Part shown: positions 10,351 to 23,639 of the stretch, piece by piece
Layout of the letters: the number at the start of each line of letters is the position of its first letter
How positions within the stretch are numbered: position 1 is the stretch's first letter
Source: Astropecten irregularis
Taxonomy: Eukaryota; Echinodermata; Asteroidea; Paxillosida; Astropectinidae
DNA length: 64,000 nt
Direction of reading: 5' to 3'
Assembly: GCA_963971285.1 (NCBI GenBank)
Contig: OZ020260.1
Location: 8,404,798 to 8,468,797, forward strand
Notes under the pieces: model-generated
The model's database searches: none
What the model saw: only the letters and a program-made list of their open reading frames with translations
Told to the model about the DNA's origin: nothing
Program-made: the position numbers and the translations under genes

Positions 10351-12177
10351 CAGTGTTGTAGTCGTCGAGACTGGTCTTGGTCTCGAGACCAGTCTCGAGA
10401 CCAGTTTGGAAGTGTTCTCGGTCTCGACCACGTATGGTCTCGGGAAAAACGCTGGTCTTGGTCTTGGTCTTGGTCTCGCACCTGCCGTTCTCGGAATTTC
10501 GGGCCGAGACCAGCACGAGACCAATAGAAATAGACCAAAAAAACATACGCTGCCCGGCCGCGATATACATGTTCCATACCGACCAAAAATCCTACCGCGT
10601 ACGGCAGATCTTCCGTACCGACCGAGCCTACACCGTGCACACACACAGTACGTACGGTGTATAAACTTCTTCCTACTCAAACGTGGTTGAGACTGGTGCA
10701 CGTTGTTTTGATATCGTAACTTTACGTGTGGCCGTGTGGGTCGGATACCAGTCGTAGAATATTCGAGATGACCATGCTGACTGCATGATGCATCGTGTTT
10801 ACGTCTTCTCGATGCATTCGTCGCCCTGGGAATTTTTCTCATGACATTTGTTTTTAGATCAAGCACATGTACGTGAAAAGTGTGTTTCTTCTTGGACAAA
10901 ATTACCTACTGAAATTCAAGTAAGATGTAGCTGATCACGAAAATGCAATTTACGGTACGGTCAGAATATTTGTAATTGCACGGGGATCTCGCAACGATTC
11001 AAATAACAATCGTGACAATGCATACATCGTGTTTCATGTCGGTGTTCATTGTCGGAAAAAAAGATCGCGCCAAGTTTTGCTTGGTCTGTCATGTCGGTAG
11101 AAATAGCGCAAAATAAAATTTGGCACCCTTTAAAATAGCGGAAATCAGCTAAAAGTCGGGGTGTTCTAGGAGGGTCTGGTCAATTGAATGAGCTGTAATT
11201 TTTAAGCACGTCCCTGGCGCGCGGCGCGCCGGTACCGGTACGGTACTCATCAACAGCCATTACTTACGCAACATACTTCCGGGTTCTTAATTTTCTTAAG
11301 TTTTAGTTGATATTTTGTTTTACAAGTAATCTTCTTATATTTCGAATAAACTGATTTATATTAATTAAACCAAAATAAACATATAATTAATGGTTTTAGA
11401 TAATTTTTTCTTTTTTTTAAGTGCAAGAAAACTTCATTTGCTAGCGCAAAACTGAAGCTGATGTGCACTTTTGTTCATGATCATGATCATATAAAAGTGT
11501 TGACTTCCAACTTAAGTTGTGATTGTGTAATATATTTCCAATTAGCATACATTTTTATCAAACTAATACTGACATTATTTTGTTTGAATGATTCAACTAG
11601 ATATGAGCTCTGAAGTATAAAGTAGTAACCAGTAACACTTGTTTGCCGAAATGGCAAATAACGATGTCTTTTTATCAATTTTAAATTTTATTGAAAAAAT
11701 AGCATAAAACATGCGGGCGAGTTGAAAAGCTGGCGGACTACCCAGAACTCTGGCTGGGTAGTCCAGACTGAAAAAAAAGTTAAGGGAGAGCCCTGGCATG
11801 GGCAGGTTATTGGAGAGAAATAAAATAAAAATAAAATTTGAACAAAATGCTATTTGGAGTTGTCATTTTCATTGAGCTTTACATTCAGTTCACCAATGTC
11901 TGAAAAGCGCCGAAGTCACTGCATGCCGATCAAAGTAGATAGCTCTATGGGCATACCCTACATAGCTTAACCCCCACAATTTGTGTTTATGTTTATTTAT
12001 AAATCCGGTCTTGGTCTTGGTCTTGGTCTTGGTCTTGGTCTTCGACTATTGATCTTGGTCTTGGTCTTGGTCTCGGACTGCTTTAGTGGGCCTGGTCTTG
12101 GTCTTGGTCTTGATCTCGGACTGTTGGTCTCGGTCTTGGTCTTGGTCTCGGACTGCCTGGTCTTGACTACAACACTG
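10351..12177. mobile_element. Non-autonomous hAT-like element, 1827 bp
   Basis: The termini are exact inverted repeats CAGTGTTGTAGTC...GACTACAACACTG, flanked by the 8-bp duplication CTTTCCAT. Both features are characteristic of hAT transposons. The subterminal regions (about 10365-10520 and 12006-12165) are dense arrays of GGTCTTG/GGTCTCG-type hexamers, which make spurious Arg/Pro/Asp/Gln-rich open frames. I see no hAT transposase. The inner part at about 10690-11000 is homologous to 49265-49560 inside another hAT-like element. A segment at 11210-11250 is GC-rich (GGCGCGCGGCGCGCCGGTAC-type) and may include CpG-rich promoter-like remains. Confidence 0.85.
12006..12165 (+). repeat. GGTCTT hexamer array in the hAT-like right end
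   Basis: Runs of GGTCTT(GGTCTT)n are interrupted by GGTCTCGGACTG three times. The arrangement suggests repeated subterminal binding sites or replication slippage. The matching array at the left end is 10370-10520. Confidence 0.75.
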
Positions 12178-12836
12178 CTTTCCATATAGCTGTACAAAAT
12201 ACACCATCATTGTTTGTGTTGTTTCCATTACATTCAGTAATATCTTTCAATGTTTATGAAACGATGTGTACAAATTGTGTTCAAATAGTGGTTATTTTTT
12301 ATGCCTGGCTTTGATGGCTCTCCGTAGTTTCTGCGATGTTGTTGGCAAAAACTTGGGCTGTGACGTTGCAAAAGAAAGGTCTATTGACAGCTCGGTAATT
12401 CTTCCGTGCATGCATGGTTAAGCTAACGGAGTCGAAAGTCCAAATGCAGAAACCGGTATTATTTGCCCATTTTTATTTACCCATCGGCTCGGTGAAACCC
12501 CCGTGAAAAAGTCTAGTGCAGCCAGAGCTATAGAGACAATTCCATTAAATGGACATCCCCAAAATTAAACAAAAGACATTCCCAGGAATTGTTTTTTCAT
12601 TTGTATATACCGTACATTTAGTCCTCATACATGCACATGCCTGACTTTTCACATTAGAAGTCATGTCATTTTCTTTCCAAGGAATTAAAACAGTACATGT
12701 GTATGTGACAAACATTTTCATTTGAGACTTTGAAGCCTGGTATCTTCCAATATCAAAATTCCAAACCCTACAGTCAAATACAATTTCAAAGATGAAAATT
12801 TTTATTTTTCTATTCCTTCAGTAATTAAACATGTTT

Positions 12837-13176
12837 AAGGTAGTATCGTACTTTGGTAGTATACCCAAATAGAAAGGTTCACAGATTTACCTATAACTTA
12901 CAGGATATAAAGATGGTGATGGTAGAAATGTACTGTTACATTTTTTTCTGCCTGAAATGCTGTATTTATCCACAAAAGAGTAAAACCAATGACCAATTTT
13001 TTTTTTTATATTGTAAGATTAAATAACGGTGAAAAGACTTAAGACATACTGTAGCCATTTTTCACTGTTTTCTCAAAAAGTGAGCACCGCATAGGACTGG
13101 AAATTCCACAGTTGACTGTTACTGTATCTTCCTTGATATTTTTGCCCATGAATCTGCATTTCTTTGGCAAAGTATG
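12837..13176 (+). mobile_element. MITE family A copy, right end truncated
   Basis: It begins AAGGTAGTATCGTACTTTGG and contains GGTTCACAGATTTACC, GATGGTGATGGTAGAAATGT, AATGCTGTATTTATCC, TGAGCACCG and TGACTGTTACTGTATCTTCC. It ends near CTTTGGCAAAGTATGA without the terminal TACCTTT. The family is best seen at 54577-54933. Confidence 0.7.
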
Positions 13177-16100
13177 AGAACGAAACCCATGCCTCTTGGC
13201 CATCTTATCTTGTTTAGGTTCAAATAAAAGCAGTATTCATACAAAAACCCACTCATTCAGGCCTCAAGAAGAGGTGATATTCAACACGAAATGTGGTGCC
13301 CATTGTCTGCCAGTGCTAATCAACATACAGGCATGACAGGGAGCCGTCATTTTCCAGGCCTAAATGGGTAGTTACCCCTGTGCAGTTATGATGTTTCTGC
13401 AAAGTCTGCAATATGGAAGAACCCACAAACATCAGTGAACGATGGTGTACTGCCAGGCTTTTGGTTGTACAAATGCTACCGGACAAGGACTGGAGAAGTC
13501 TTTTCATTCAGTTTTGAAGAGTGCCAAGAAACCCGAGTTGTTTAAGAAGTGGGCTGCAGCCATCAAAGTTGAAAAAATCCTCAAAACAAACTAGAAATAA
13601 TGAACAATCGCCACAACGTAATTTGTAGCACTAGCACGGGCCAAACTCACCAGGTCGAAGGCAAGAAAAATGCTGAAAGAACACAATATTCCTTTGGTAT
13701 TTCCACATCAACCATTTTGTGTGTCATTTTTATCAATTCATATCATGTAATTATATATCATCATGAAAATCATGTAAAAACAAAATGGGATAACTTCATT
13801 CTTTTATGATTAATATTCTTAATCCATCCTTGTTTTTTAACAATAGTGGATTTTAATTAGTTAATTGACATGTGTGACATGTTTATATTACCCATTGAAT
13901 TGGTTATCAATTATGTGTAATACTGTTTTCTTTAAGTTTAAGATGGAGCAGGGATATTGGTAGAGTGGTACATGTAGGTATCGAGGCACATATTTCCAGT
14001 ACATGTATACAATGTCTGAATGTGCACTTACATGACATGTAGGCAAGGAATACCTATTCAACTTGGAGTTTGTGTATTTAACCTAAGGTGTCTATTCATG
14101 ACATTCATTTCCCTCTCTACAATCAATTTATACAGCAATTAGATGACTTATGGGACTGTTTCCCCAGTCAATTACTTGCACAAATCCAATTATACCTTAT
14201 AATGTCAGTATGCAAATGGAACAAGAGGTCTGACCGCCTGCAGCAATGCATGTCAATTCATTTACTCTAGAGCATACACAAGAAATCAAGTACTGTAGTC
14301 TATAGGAATTCCAGTGCTTCAAATTCCTATGAACTCGCACTTTACTTTGTACACTGTTATAATTTTTGGCAACTCTCAGCAGAAAATACAGCTATGTTGG
14401 GTGATTTATGTCTTCTTTGCAATCTTTACATAATTGTATCTTTGTAAATCAAATCCTTCATAATTAGCCATCCCATGCATGTACCTTCCCAGTTCTAGCT
14501 ATACTCCGTACATACATTGCAGTTAAGAATATATCTTATTTGGTTACTTGCTGTACATGTACATGTACATGTACATGTATAGTGTCCACCTTTAAGAATA
14601 AAATCCAGCTTTGATCACTTGGGGAAGGAACCTTTGAACGAGCCTTTTGAACTTCAAGTACATGTACTATTTGAAGAAATCACTTTGTGACACAGGTTCT
14701 TATGACTTGACGAAGTACATGTAAATAGAACATGATTATAGAATCACAATGGTAAAAACCACTGATCACATGGAATTACCATTGATTGTTTGTTTATAGT
14801 GAGTAGCCTACATGTGTATCAAACAATTATAAGGTCCGCAGAAAACAGACCCACTGCATGTGACTGGGAGGCTGTGATGTCAGGTGAAAGTGGTGCATTT
14901 TTTATATCTATATGTAGGATTATGTGCATCTTTAAAGGGTGTCTTCAGGGATATTCTAGGTGTTTCTGGAAGCCTTGGAAGTATCAAAGAGGAAACATGC
15001 TATTATGGACTTGGTCACATGCTTGAATCCAAATCTGGCTGCCAATATTGCTAGAATCTCAACACATACAGTGTACATACATGTATGTACAGTACACTGC
15101 AATACAGCTGAGATGACTTACAATGTTGTAATATGATTCCATGGAAATCAGTCAATGTCAGTACATGTATGTGATACATAACGCACAGACACTAAGAGGA
15201 AATCTGTAATTAAGAAGTAATACATTCAAGCTAAAAGGACACCTTGATAATGAATGACAGTATGGATTAAAATCAGGAAACATGTCTAAATGAAGTCTAC
15301 TAACAAAGTAGGATACATGTACATGTAGGCATACCTTAAAAATATACATCATATGGCACTACATCATCATGTATATATATACACAATTATTTAAGATGAC
15401 TTTTTTCAAAGAATGTTTTTTCTTTCTCTAAATTTGACCACATTTGCTTCAACCTTAGAGCAAATACATGTACTATGATCGTGAACAAGTTTATTCCAAC
15501 CAGAAGGTGCTAACAGGCAGTTTCTGGTCCATCAGTTCATGGTCAGTTCAAGATGTTGGATCAGACATTATCACATGGATGACAAGTGGTTTCAATATTT
15601 GGTGCAGACTTGAGAGGGTCAAACTTGCCTATTAAGTGTAATCGTACCATTCATATCCACTTCAAATATGCTGAATTTTCTCTTGAGCGTACTGCAATAG
15701 GTATGACTCATCAGGCAATCTGTAATTCTACTCTTTCCCAAATTGGAAATGGAGGGCAAATGTAATAGCTGCAGGCTCCAATATCCCATGCATGGCATTC
15801 TCGTGCCACTCCAAAATAACCCAGTGTGATTGGCCAAAGATGCTTTCAAAGTTGCGATATAATTCACTGATATTCATTTAATTTTAATTACATTTGCTGT
15901 TAGAGTGCCCCAAAGTGTTTTAGTATATTACAGTAATGAACACTGTGCCTGCATGCACACATTAACCTTTTTCCAGAATACTGTACACATTGGACACAAA
16001 TGACTTGGAATGGAGTGTGGCATTTGAACTATTTATTTATTACATGACGATGTACATGTACATAGGGTGCATGTAGATGATGAAGTTAGGTTATATTGCC

Positions 16101-19100
16101 GAGGTACATGTACTGTACGTGTACATTATGTGTAAAGTATGCACAGCATAGTAAAGATTCACAATCACAATACCAAAAGTGCAACATCAAAAAGTATACA
16201 CACCCAAATACATGTAAAATCATTTAAAAAGATGAAAGATGAACACGGTACACAGTATGACAATTGCCATTAAGACACAGAAGACACCCCCAAAATGCAT
16301 TGACATGTAGGAATGTGTCTTCCTACTTCTCTCCAGTCTTCTTGACCCCTTTGTAAACACACAAGAGGAATTTGGGTCAATTACACAGCAGGAATCTTAT
16401 ATTTCAGCAATGGTGTCCCCATCAGGTTACTCTTGTGGTCACTGAGGACCCCTGGGGTTACCTCCTATAGTATGTGGCTGCTCAGTGGTTCAGCTTGATT
16501 TATGACTACACTCAGGGTATTTTAGATAGTTGAGGTGACTGAGGTCTGTGGTTTCCCAAATGGTAACTTGATCACCATAGGGAATGCTTGCACTCAGTGG
16601 ACAGGTACAAAAATCTGATGTCAATGGACTTATTCTGTGTACACCCAACTTGTCCATCCTGATGTGCTGTGTTACTCTGGTTATTTCTAGAGTGCCACTT
16701 TTACAGTTGATGACTTGAACTATACTAGCAATAATGTCTGATGTACATTTACAGTACATACATCTTGTACACATGCTCACACAGATAAAATGGGTCGTCA
16801 ACTAAAAACACTAAAAGTACACCACCACAATTAAATACATCTTTCTGAGAATGGATGCAAATTATATTCCTCATACTGCATGTGCATGGTATAATGTATG
16901 AGTAGCTACATGTATACAGAAATGTGTAGGATAGATGTAAGTTAAGCCTACATACTGTACATGTACATGTACAACATACATGAACACATCGGGAAATAAT
17001 TTAAGTTTTAATAATATAGGCCTAGTTGTTGTTGTTTTCCCCCAAATTAAACATTTTCTTACAAATTGGCCTACATGTAAGTCAATGTTTCTAGAAACTC
17101 AATCCTGCTCACAAGCATCCTCAGAAGCATGTACACTGTACAGCATCCTCTAAGCATGTACGCTGTACATACACTGCATCAAAGAAATATCTGTAGAAAG
17201 GTTAGGTTCATTAACTCAGTCATTCATTTGTGAAAACGTATTTAATTGGTAAAATACCAGTCAAAAATTGATATATTGAATTTGTGAAATCAAGATGTAA
17301 ATTATGTACTATACCTGTACAGTACCAGCAAATATGCATACAATCAACCACATGTATTTAGTCAGAGGAAGATCAGGCATGGTTCTGGGGGAAGGGGGGC
17401 TGGGTGTTGTGTCTAGGTCTCCCCCCCCAAAAAAAAAAAAAAAATCAATCACTTGATCTCTTTTTCACCAGATATTGCACACCAATTACTTGAAAAACAA
17501 GCTGTATAAATGTAGGCTATGAAGCAAATGTTAGAAGATGACGTCACATGCCAAGGGTTTAGCCCCCCAACAAAATTGGCCCTATTGGCTCTAGAACTGC
17601 ACCTGGGTGCGATGCTTTAAATCTAAGCACAGATAATTCCTCACGTGAATAAACCTACACAATTAACATTTGATGCAATCGCTTCCAATGAACGTTTCCA
17701 TGACAATACAAACACATACTGGAAACTACAGTAAATCAGAATATATCATCATATTTCATCGTTTCTAAAAGATGACATTTACAAAGTGTGATTTATACAT
17801 GTATGGTACTGTACATGTATACATAGTACATACAACAGAATGATCAAACTGCAACTACCACTTGCATGAAACTTACATGCTACAATCATTTCCTTTTGAA
17901 AAGAAATTAAAAAGGCAAACATTTAAGAAGGCAAACAAAGAAGGCAAACAATTTCAATAAATCTTTACAGAAGAGTAATGTACATGTAGGCCTCCCAGGT
18001 TAGTCATATGTCGTGCCATTGACCATGTATGATATGTTACACAATTTGTAGATATAATTTGTACATATAGCACTTGGATGATTACAGTAAGAACATGTTT
18101 TAACTCCAAAAGGACCAAAAATCTATTATAAATCCATTTTGGAATTTGCTAACCGAATAACCAGATTTATCGCAAATGTGTGTCTGAATATAATTTGAGG
18201 ATCACCAAAGTATATGTAAATTAAACCATCAAATCAGAGAAATACATGTAGTTGTGGCAGTTCTCCATCCATTTTGAAAAAAATTAAAATACCTGATACT
18301 GTATGATGTGTGTGTATGAAGTACATTATCCATTGTGGTAAAACACAATAAACACACAGAGAAATAATTAAAAACCTGAATTTTTAATTCCATACTTTTA
18401 AGGCCATGTTCAGTGAAATCTGTTTGCCAAAAAATAATCACTAATAATAGTTACAATAAAAATCTATATAGGCAAAAATATTTCAAAAAATAATATTTCA
18501 GATTGTAGTCAGCTTTGCCTTCTCTCCCTTCCTCAATACCTCAACATAGAAATATTCTTCATGCTTGTACATATAGATGTACCTTATAATGAAATTGTTA
18601 TCAATGCCCTACAATCCAACAAAGCTGCCTTCCTCACAATACAGTAATTTAATTAGCATGCCACCACAGTAGGTTGCCCAGGTAATGAATTCCTATGTAT
18701 ACTTTACACACAACCTTCAGGGCCAGATGACTAGCAAGAATAATAAATCCATATTCTTATCAATATTTGGACTCCCTCCAAGGCCAGCTTCATAACAGCT
18801 TAATATTCTTAAGAAGATACTGTAGCATACCATACATGTACATGTACATACCTACATAGAAAATTATAATGTGCCTGGACTCTCTCAAGAGTTAAATTCA
18901 TCCTAACCATGTTAGTTTACATGTATCTTTATTTATGGAATTTACATGTACAGTAAGTAAAGATTACCAATAGTGGAAATGTGTACCAGAATGCAATTTG
19001 GTCCATTCATTTCAAACAAAGCAGAAGCCTACATTTTACCATTCAAGATGGCGAAAAAGAGAAATATTGACTAAAAACTAAGGTTCACACTGGGAAAAGT

Positions 19101-20395
19101 TCAAATTGTCAACTGAAAGAAAGTACATACTTGAATTGGACATGTACAGGTATACATACTGTACGTGTAGGCCAACATGCAAATCCCTTGACCATTTGAC
19201 TTCATCTCTTGAGGTACATGAAACTTGTTCTCTAAATGTTACATACAAGTACAATCAATGCATACATGTACAGTCATGTTCATATGGTACTTTACAGTTT
19301 GAAGTACTGGTAATTGGTGCAAATAAACAATGAAAGTTACAGAATCACCCTGGCAAAGGTACCAGCCCAAGGTTAGGGTGCACAAAACTTTGGAGGGAAA
19401 TTGGATAAACCATCTGAACTTGCATTTAATTTCTTAATACATCTTGACTGATTAGAAGTGTGACGTGAATACACTGTGCAGGTACAAAAAAAACTCTATA
19501 TTTATGTACATATGTAGACTGAGCTACTTAAAATCACTTCTTTTAAAGTTTCAGGAATACTATGGCTGGGAATCTTCTAATGAGCTTCAAGTATTTTCCT
19601 TATAATGTGGGGATGGGGACTGGCTTGCTTTTAAAAGAAATAAATTAAAGCTTGTGTTGTGTTTCTTGTTCATTTATATAATATGTTTACTGTATAATGA
19701 CTTGTGCCTGGTATACATACTGTATGTACAAAGTGATACGAGGTACAATAACTTGACAAATTACATATTTTTATGTGTGAAGTCTGAAGAAGAATGGTGA
19801 CTTCTCCAAGACATCATATTTTACACCATGCCACAATCCACTGTAAAGCACAGATCTCAAGGAGCTTTCTTCAGGGTTATTTTGAGACTGGTGCAAATAA
19901 GGAATTTCCTGTCTACTTGTAATCAACGATTATGCGCACAAACTTGCAAATATCGAATACTCAAGTAAATGTGACAAATATGTAGCACATAAGACATTAT
20001 TTCTAAATGGATGTAACTTTACTGTTGACCAGTAGCTACTGTACAAGGCAGCTGAGATGTTTAATTGATGCCAAACTTTTGTTTAAAAATTTGCCATATT
20101 ATTCTCACTTCATTTCCTTATCATACATGTACACATATATACATGTATGTAGTTCCCAGCGTATGTACATGTAAAATTGCTGTTTTTTACAAGACAACCA
20201 AGCACATGCACTCGTGCAGCAATCTGGTTAGACTGTTCTCAATGAAAAGGAATCGTAAGTGTGCTTTGAACTTGAAGTTTGTACAGTATGTACACACTAA
20301 ATAGAGATCAGTATTTGTACTAGAAACCGCTTACATGTGTGGCGTCCTTCAGTCTGGAAAGACTATATTGTCCTGCATTCTGGGATGTTGGTCTG
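13177..20395. other. NOS1AP: Long intronic stretch, no supported gene
   Basis: I see no exon or complete element in these 7.2 kb. It contains an (ACATGT)n run at 14550-14580, a poly-C/poly-A tract at about 17420-17445 and many isolated TACATGTA sites. The short open frames here lack recognisable domains. The missing NOS1AP exon was looked for and not seen. Confidence 0.55.
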
Positions 20396-20400
20396 GTTCG

Positions 20401-22560
20401 GGAACAGCATCGGGTGTAGCTGACCAGCCCGATGAGACAGTGGCAGTCCCTCTGACCATGCTCTGACACTGTATACAGTTAAAGGCTGTGGGAACAGCAT
20501 CGGGTGTGGCTGACCAGCCCGATGAGACAGTGGCAGTCCCTCTGACCATGCTCTGACACTGTATACAGTTAAAGGCTGTGGGAACAGCATCGGGTGTAGC
20601 TGACCAGCCCGATGAGACAGTGGCAGTCCCTCTGACCATGCTCTGACACTGTATACAGTTAAAGGTTGTGGGAACAGCATCGGGTGTGGCTGACCAGCCC
20701 GATGAGACAGTGGCAGTCCCTCTGACCATGCTCTGACACTGTATACAGATAAAGGTTGTGGGAACAGCATCGGGTGTGGCTGACCAGCCCGATGAGACAG
20801 TGGCAGTCCCTCTGACCATGCTCTGACACTGTATACAGTTAAAGGTTGTGGGAACAGCATAGGGTGTAGCTGACCAGCCCGATGAGACAGTGGCAGTCCC
20901 TCTGACCATGCTCTGACACTGTATACAGTTAAAGGTTGTGGGAACAGCATCGGGTGTGGCTGACCAGCCCGATGAGACAGTGGCAGTCCCTCTGACCATG
21001 CTCTGACACTGTATACAGTTAAAGGTTGTGGGAACAGCATCGGGTGTGGCTGACCAGCCCGATGAGACAGTGGCAGTCCCTCTGACCATGCTCTGACACT
21101 GTATACAGTTAAAGGTTGTGGGAACAGCATCGGGTGTAGCTGACCAGCCCGATGAGACAGTGGCAGTCCCTCTGACCATGCTCTGACACTGTATACAGTT
21201 AAAGGTTGTGGGAACAGCATCGGGTGTGGCTGACCAGCCCGATGAGACAGTGGCAGTCCCTCTGACCATGCTCTGACACTGTATACAGTTAAAGGTTGTG
21301 GGAACAGCATCGGGTGTGGCTGACCAGCCCGATGAGACAGTGGCAGTCCCTCTGACCATGCTCTGACACTGTATACAGTTAAAGGTTGTGGGAACAGCGT
21401 CGGGTGTGGCTGACCAGCCCGATGAGACAGTGGCAGTCCCTCTGACCATGCTCTGACACTGTATACAGTTAAAGGCTGTGGGAACAGCGTCGGGTGTGGC
21501 TGACCAGCCCGATGAGACAGTGGCAGTCCCTCTGACCATGCTCTGACACTGTATACAGTTAAAGGCTGTGGGAACAGCATCGGGTGTGGCTGACCAGCCC
21601 GATGAGACAGTGGCAGTCCCTCTGACCATGCTCTGACACTGTATACAGTTAAAGGCTGTGGGAACAGCATCGGGTGTGGCTGACCAGCCCGATGAGACAG
21701 TGGCAGTCCCTCTGACCATGCTCTGACACTGTATACAGATAAAGGCTGTGGGAACAGCATCGGGTGTGGCTGACCAGCCCGATGAGACAGTGGCAGTCCC
21801 TCTGACCATGCTCTGACACTGTATACAGTTAAAGGCTGTGGGAACAGCATCGGGTGTGGCTGACCAGCCCGATGAGACAGTGGCAGTCCCTCTGACCATG
21901 CTCTGACACTGTATACAGATAAAGGCTGTGGGAACAGCATCGGGTGTGGCTGACCAGCCCGATGAGACAGTGGCAGTCCCTCTGACCATGCTCTGACACT
22001 GTATACAGTTAAAGGCTGTGGGAACAGCGTCGGGTGTGGCTGACCAGCCCGATGAGACAGTGGCAGTCCCTCTGACCATGCTCTGACACTGTATACAGTT
22101 AAAGGCTGTGGGAACAGCATCGGGTGTGGCTGACCAGCCCGATGAGACAGTGGCAGTCCCTCTGACCATGCTCTGACACTGTATACAGTTAAAGGCTGTG
22201 GGAACAGCATCGGGTGTGGCTGACCAGCCCGATGAGACAGTGGCAGTCCCTCTGACCATGCTCTGACACTGTATACAGATAAAGGCTGTGGGAACAGCAT
22301 CGGGTGTGGCTGACCAGCCCGATGAGACAGTGGCAGTCCCTCTGACCATGCTCTGACACTGTATACAGTTAAAGGCTGTGGGAACAGCATCGGGTGTGGC
22401 TGACCAGCCCGATGAGACAGTGGCAGTCCCTCTGACCATGCTCTGACACTGTATACAGATAAAGGCTGTGGGAACAGCATCGGGTGTGGCTGACCAGCCC
22501 GATGAGACAGTGGCAGTCCCTCTGACCATGCTCTGACACTGTATACAGTTAAAGGCTTTG
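20401..22560 (-). repeat. 90-bp minisatellite, exactly 24 units
   Basis: The unit starts GGAACAGCATCGGGTGTGGC on the plus strand and repeats every 90 bp from 20401 to 22560 with no indel. The period is divisible by three and no stop occurs in two minus-strand frames, so open frames of 726 and 705 codons result (30-residue repeats such as SGWSATPDAVP with FNCIQC). Only a few sites vary: A/T before AAAGG, C/T in GGCTGTG, and A/G in GCATCGG. At the high-coordinate end their order shows a six-unit (540-bp) pattern occurring twice. There is no ATG context, splice site or family match, so I call this a satellite and not a gene. It lies in a NOS1AP intron. Confidence 0.9.
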
Positions 22561-23341
22561 GGATGGGGGTTGTCTACCTAATGACAAATTTCTTCTTTGG
22601 CCTTGCAGAGATTCAACTCAATCTACCGCTAATTCAATTAATTCAATTTTAAGGGAGACCTTGTCTGAACGTACCCTGTAATCAAAGAACCCCATGTGAT
22701 TGTTTACATAAAAAATTAATTCATAATTTACACGATGAAGTTGAATTATAAATAAAACATTTTTCAGGCCTAGCCTAATGTATAAATCTTATGCTGTACT
22801 TAGATACATGTACATACGTATGTATTAGTGAGATTTAATGTGAAATGTAAAACTTTCTCTGACACTATCACTAGCAGCAGCAAGATTCACCTAAATTCAG
22901 TTGTTACAAACTGGCAGAATTGTACTTGACATTTACAACTAGTTATGCAATTTAGCCAAAAGTAGTTTTCTTGCACATGTAAATGAAGAAAACAATTTCA
23001 TCTTCACTGAAATGCTACAATGTATTTTGCCAAAAACATGTACCGGCATCTTAAAAATACTATGATTTTAGAAATACGTTCTTCTTTGTTCACTTTTCAA
23101 AGATGTCAGAAAAATATCAAACAGAAATTTTGTTTATAATCAGTCAATGTTAGTATATATGTACGTGTGCATTTACACTGAATGCAAAGCTAAACATCAA
23201 CACGACTGGAGTGGATCTTCAGCCAGTATTCATATTTCCAGTCTGTAGTAATTAAAGTGAGCACTGGTTATGTCAGCCACAAGATCACAATCAATATCTG
23301 ACACCAATCAATAGGTGGATGCATTCACATCAGGACACTGG
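22561..23341. other. NOS1AP: Intronic stretch without supported features
   Basis: AT-rich sequence between the minisatellite and the assembly gap. The last 30 bases (GGATGCATTCACA) resemble the left end of the TIR element at 40903-41270 and may start a copy that the gap interrupts. Confidence 0.45.
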
Positions 23342-23541
23342 NNNNNNNNNNNNNNNNNNNNNNNNNNNNNNNNNNNNNNNNNNNNNNNNNNNNNNNNNNN
23401 NNNNNNNNNNNNNNNNNNNNNNNNNNNNNNNNNNNNNNNNNNNNNNNNNNNNNNNNNNNNNNNNNNNNNNNNNNNNNNNNNNNNNNNNNNNNNNNNNNNN
23501 NNNNNNNNNNNNNNNNNNNNNNNNNNNNNNNNNNNNNNNNN
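23342..23541. other. Assembly gap of exactly 200 N
   Basis: A run of 200 N. The length equals that of the gap at 63146-63345, so it is probably a placeholder and not a measured size. Open frames across it are meaningless. Confidence 0.97.
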
Positions 23542-23639
23542 GCCCTTATTTGGCTTATCAGTGGAGATCCCATGTCATGAAACTCCAAAAAGCTGCCATT
23601 GTTTGCCCTAATCCCTTTACAAAAGAGGCCAAGTTAACC

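Larger units (their letters stand above)
10217..12384. mobile_element. MITE family D copy, split by a hAT-like insertion
   Basis: The ends are ATAGACCTTTCTTTTG and CAAAAGAAAGGTCTAT, inverted complements. With the insertion at 10351-12177 removed, the rest aligns throughout with the intact copy at 34808-35124: GTTTACAAACA, GGCCAAATGTT, CAAATCATTTC, TCTTCTTGACAGA, then TTTCCATTACATTCAG, TGTACAAATTGTG, ATGCCTGGCTTTGA, GTTGGCAAAAACT. Confidence 0.8.

Noticed and set aside
10336..10899. 187-codon minus-strand frame in the hAT-like element
   Set aside because: Its Arg/Pro-rich part is the translated hexamer array, overlapping frames are equally long, and no transposase motif is present.
20349..22529. 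726- and 705-codon open frames on the minus strand as a repetitive protein gene
   Set aside because: They arise from a stop-free 90-bp satellite unit in two overlapping frames. No start context, splice site or family match supports either.
20401..22560. CRISPR-like array
   Set aside because: All units are uniform with no unique spacers, and the host is a eukaryote. The same holds for the 64-bp and 58-bp arrays.
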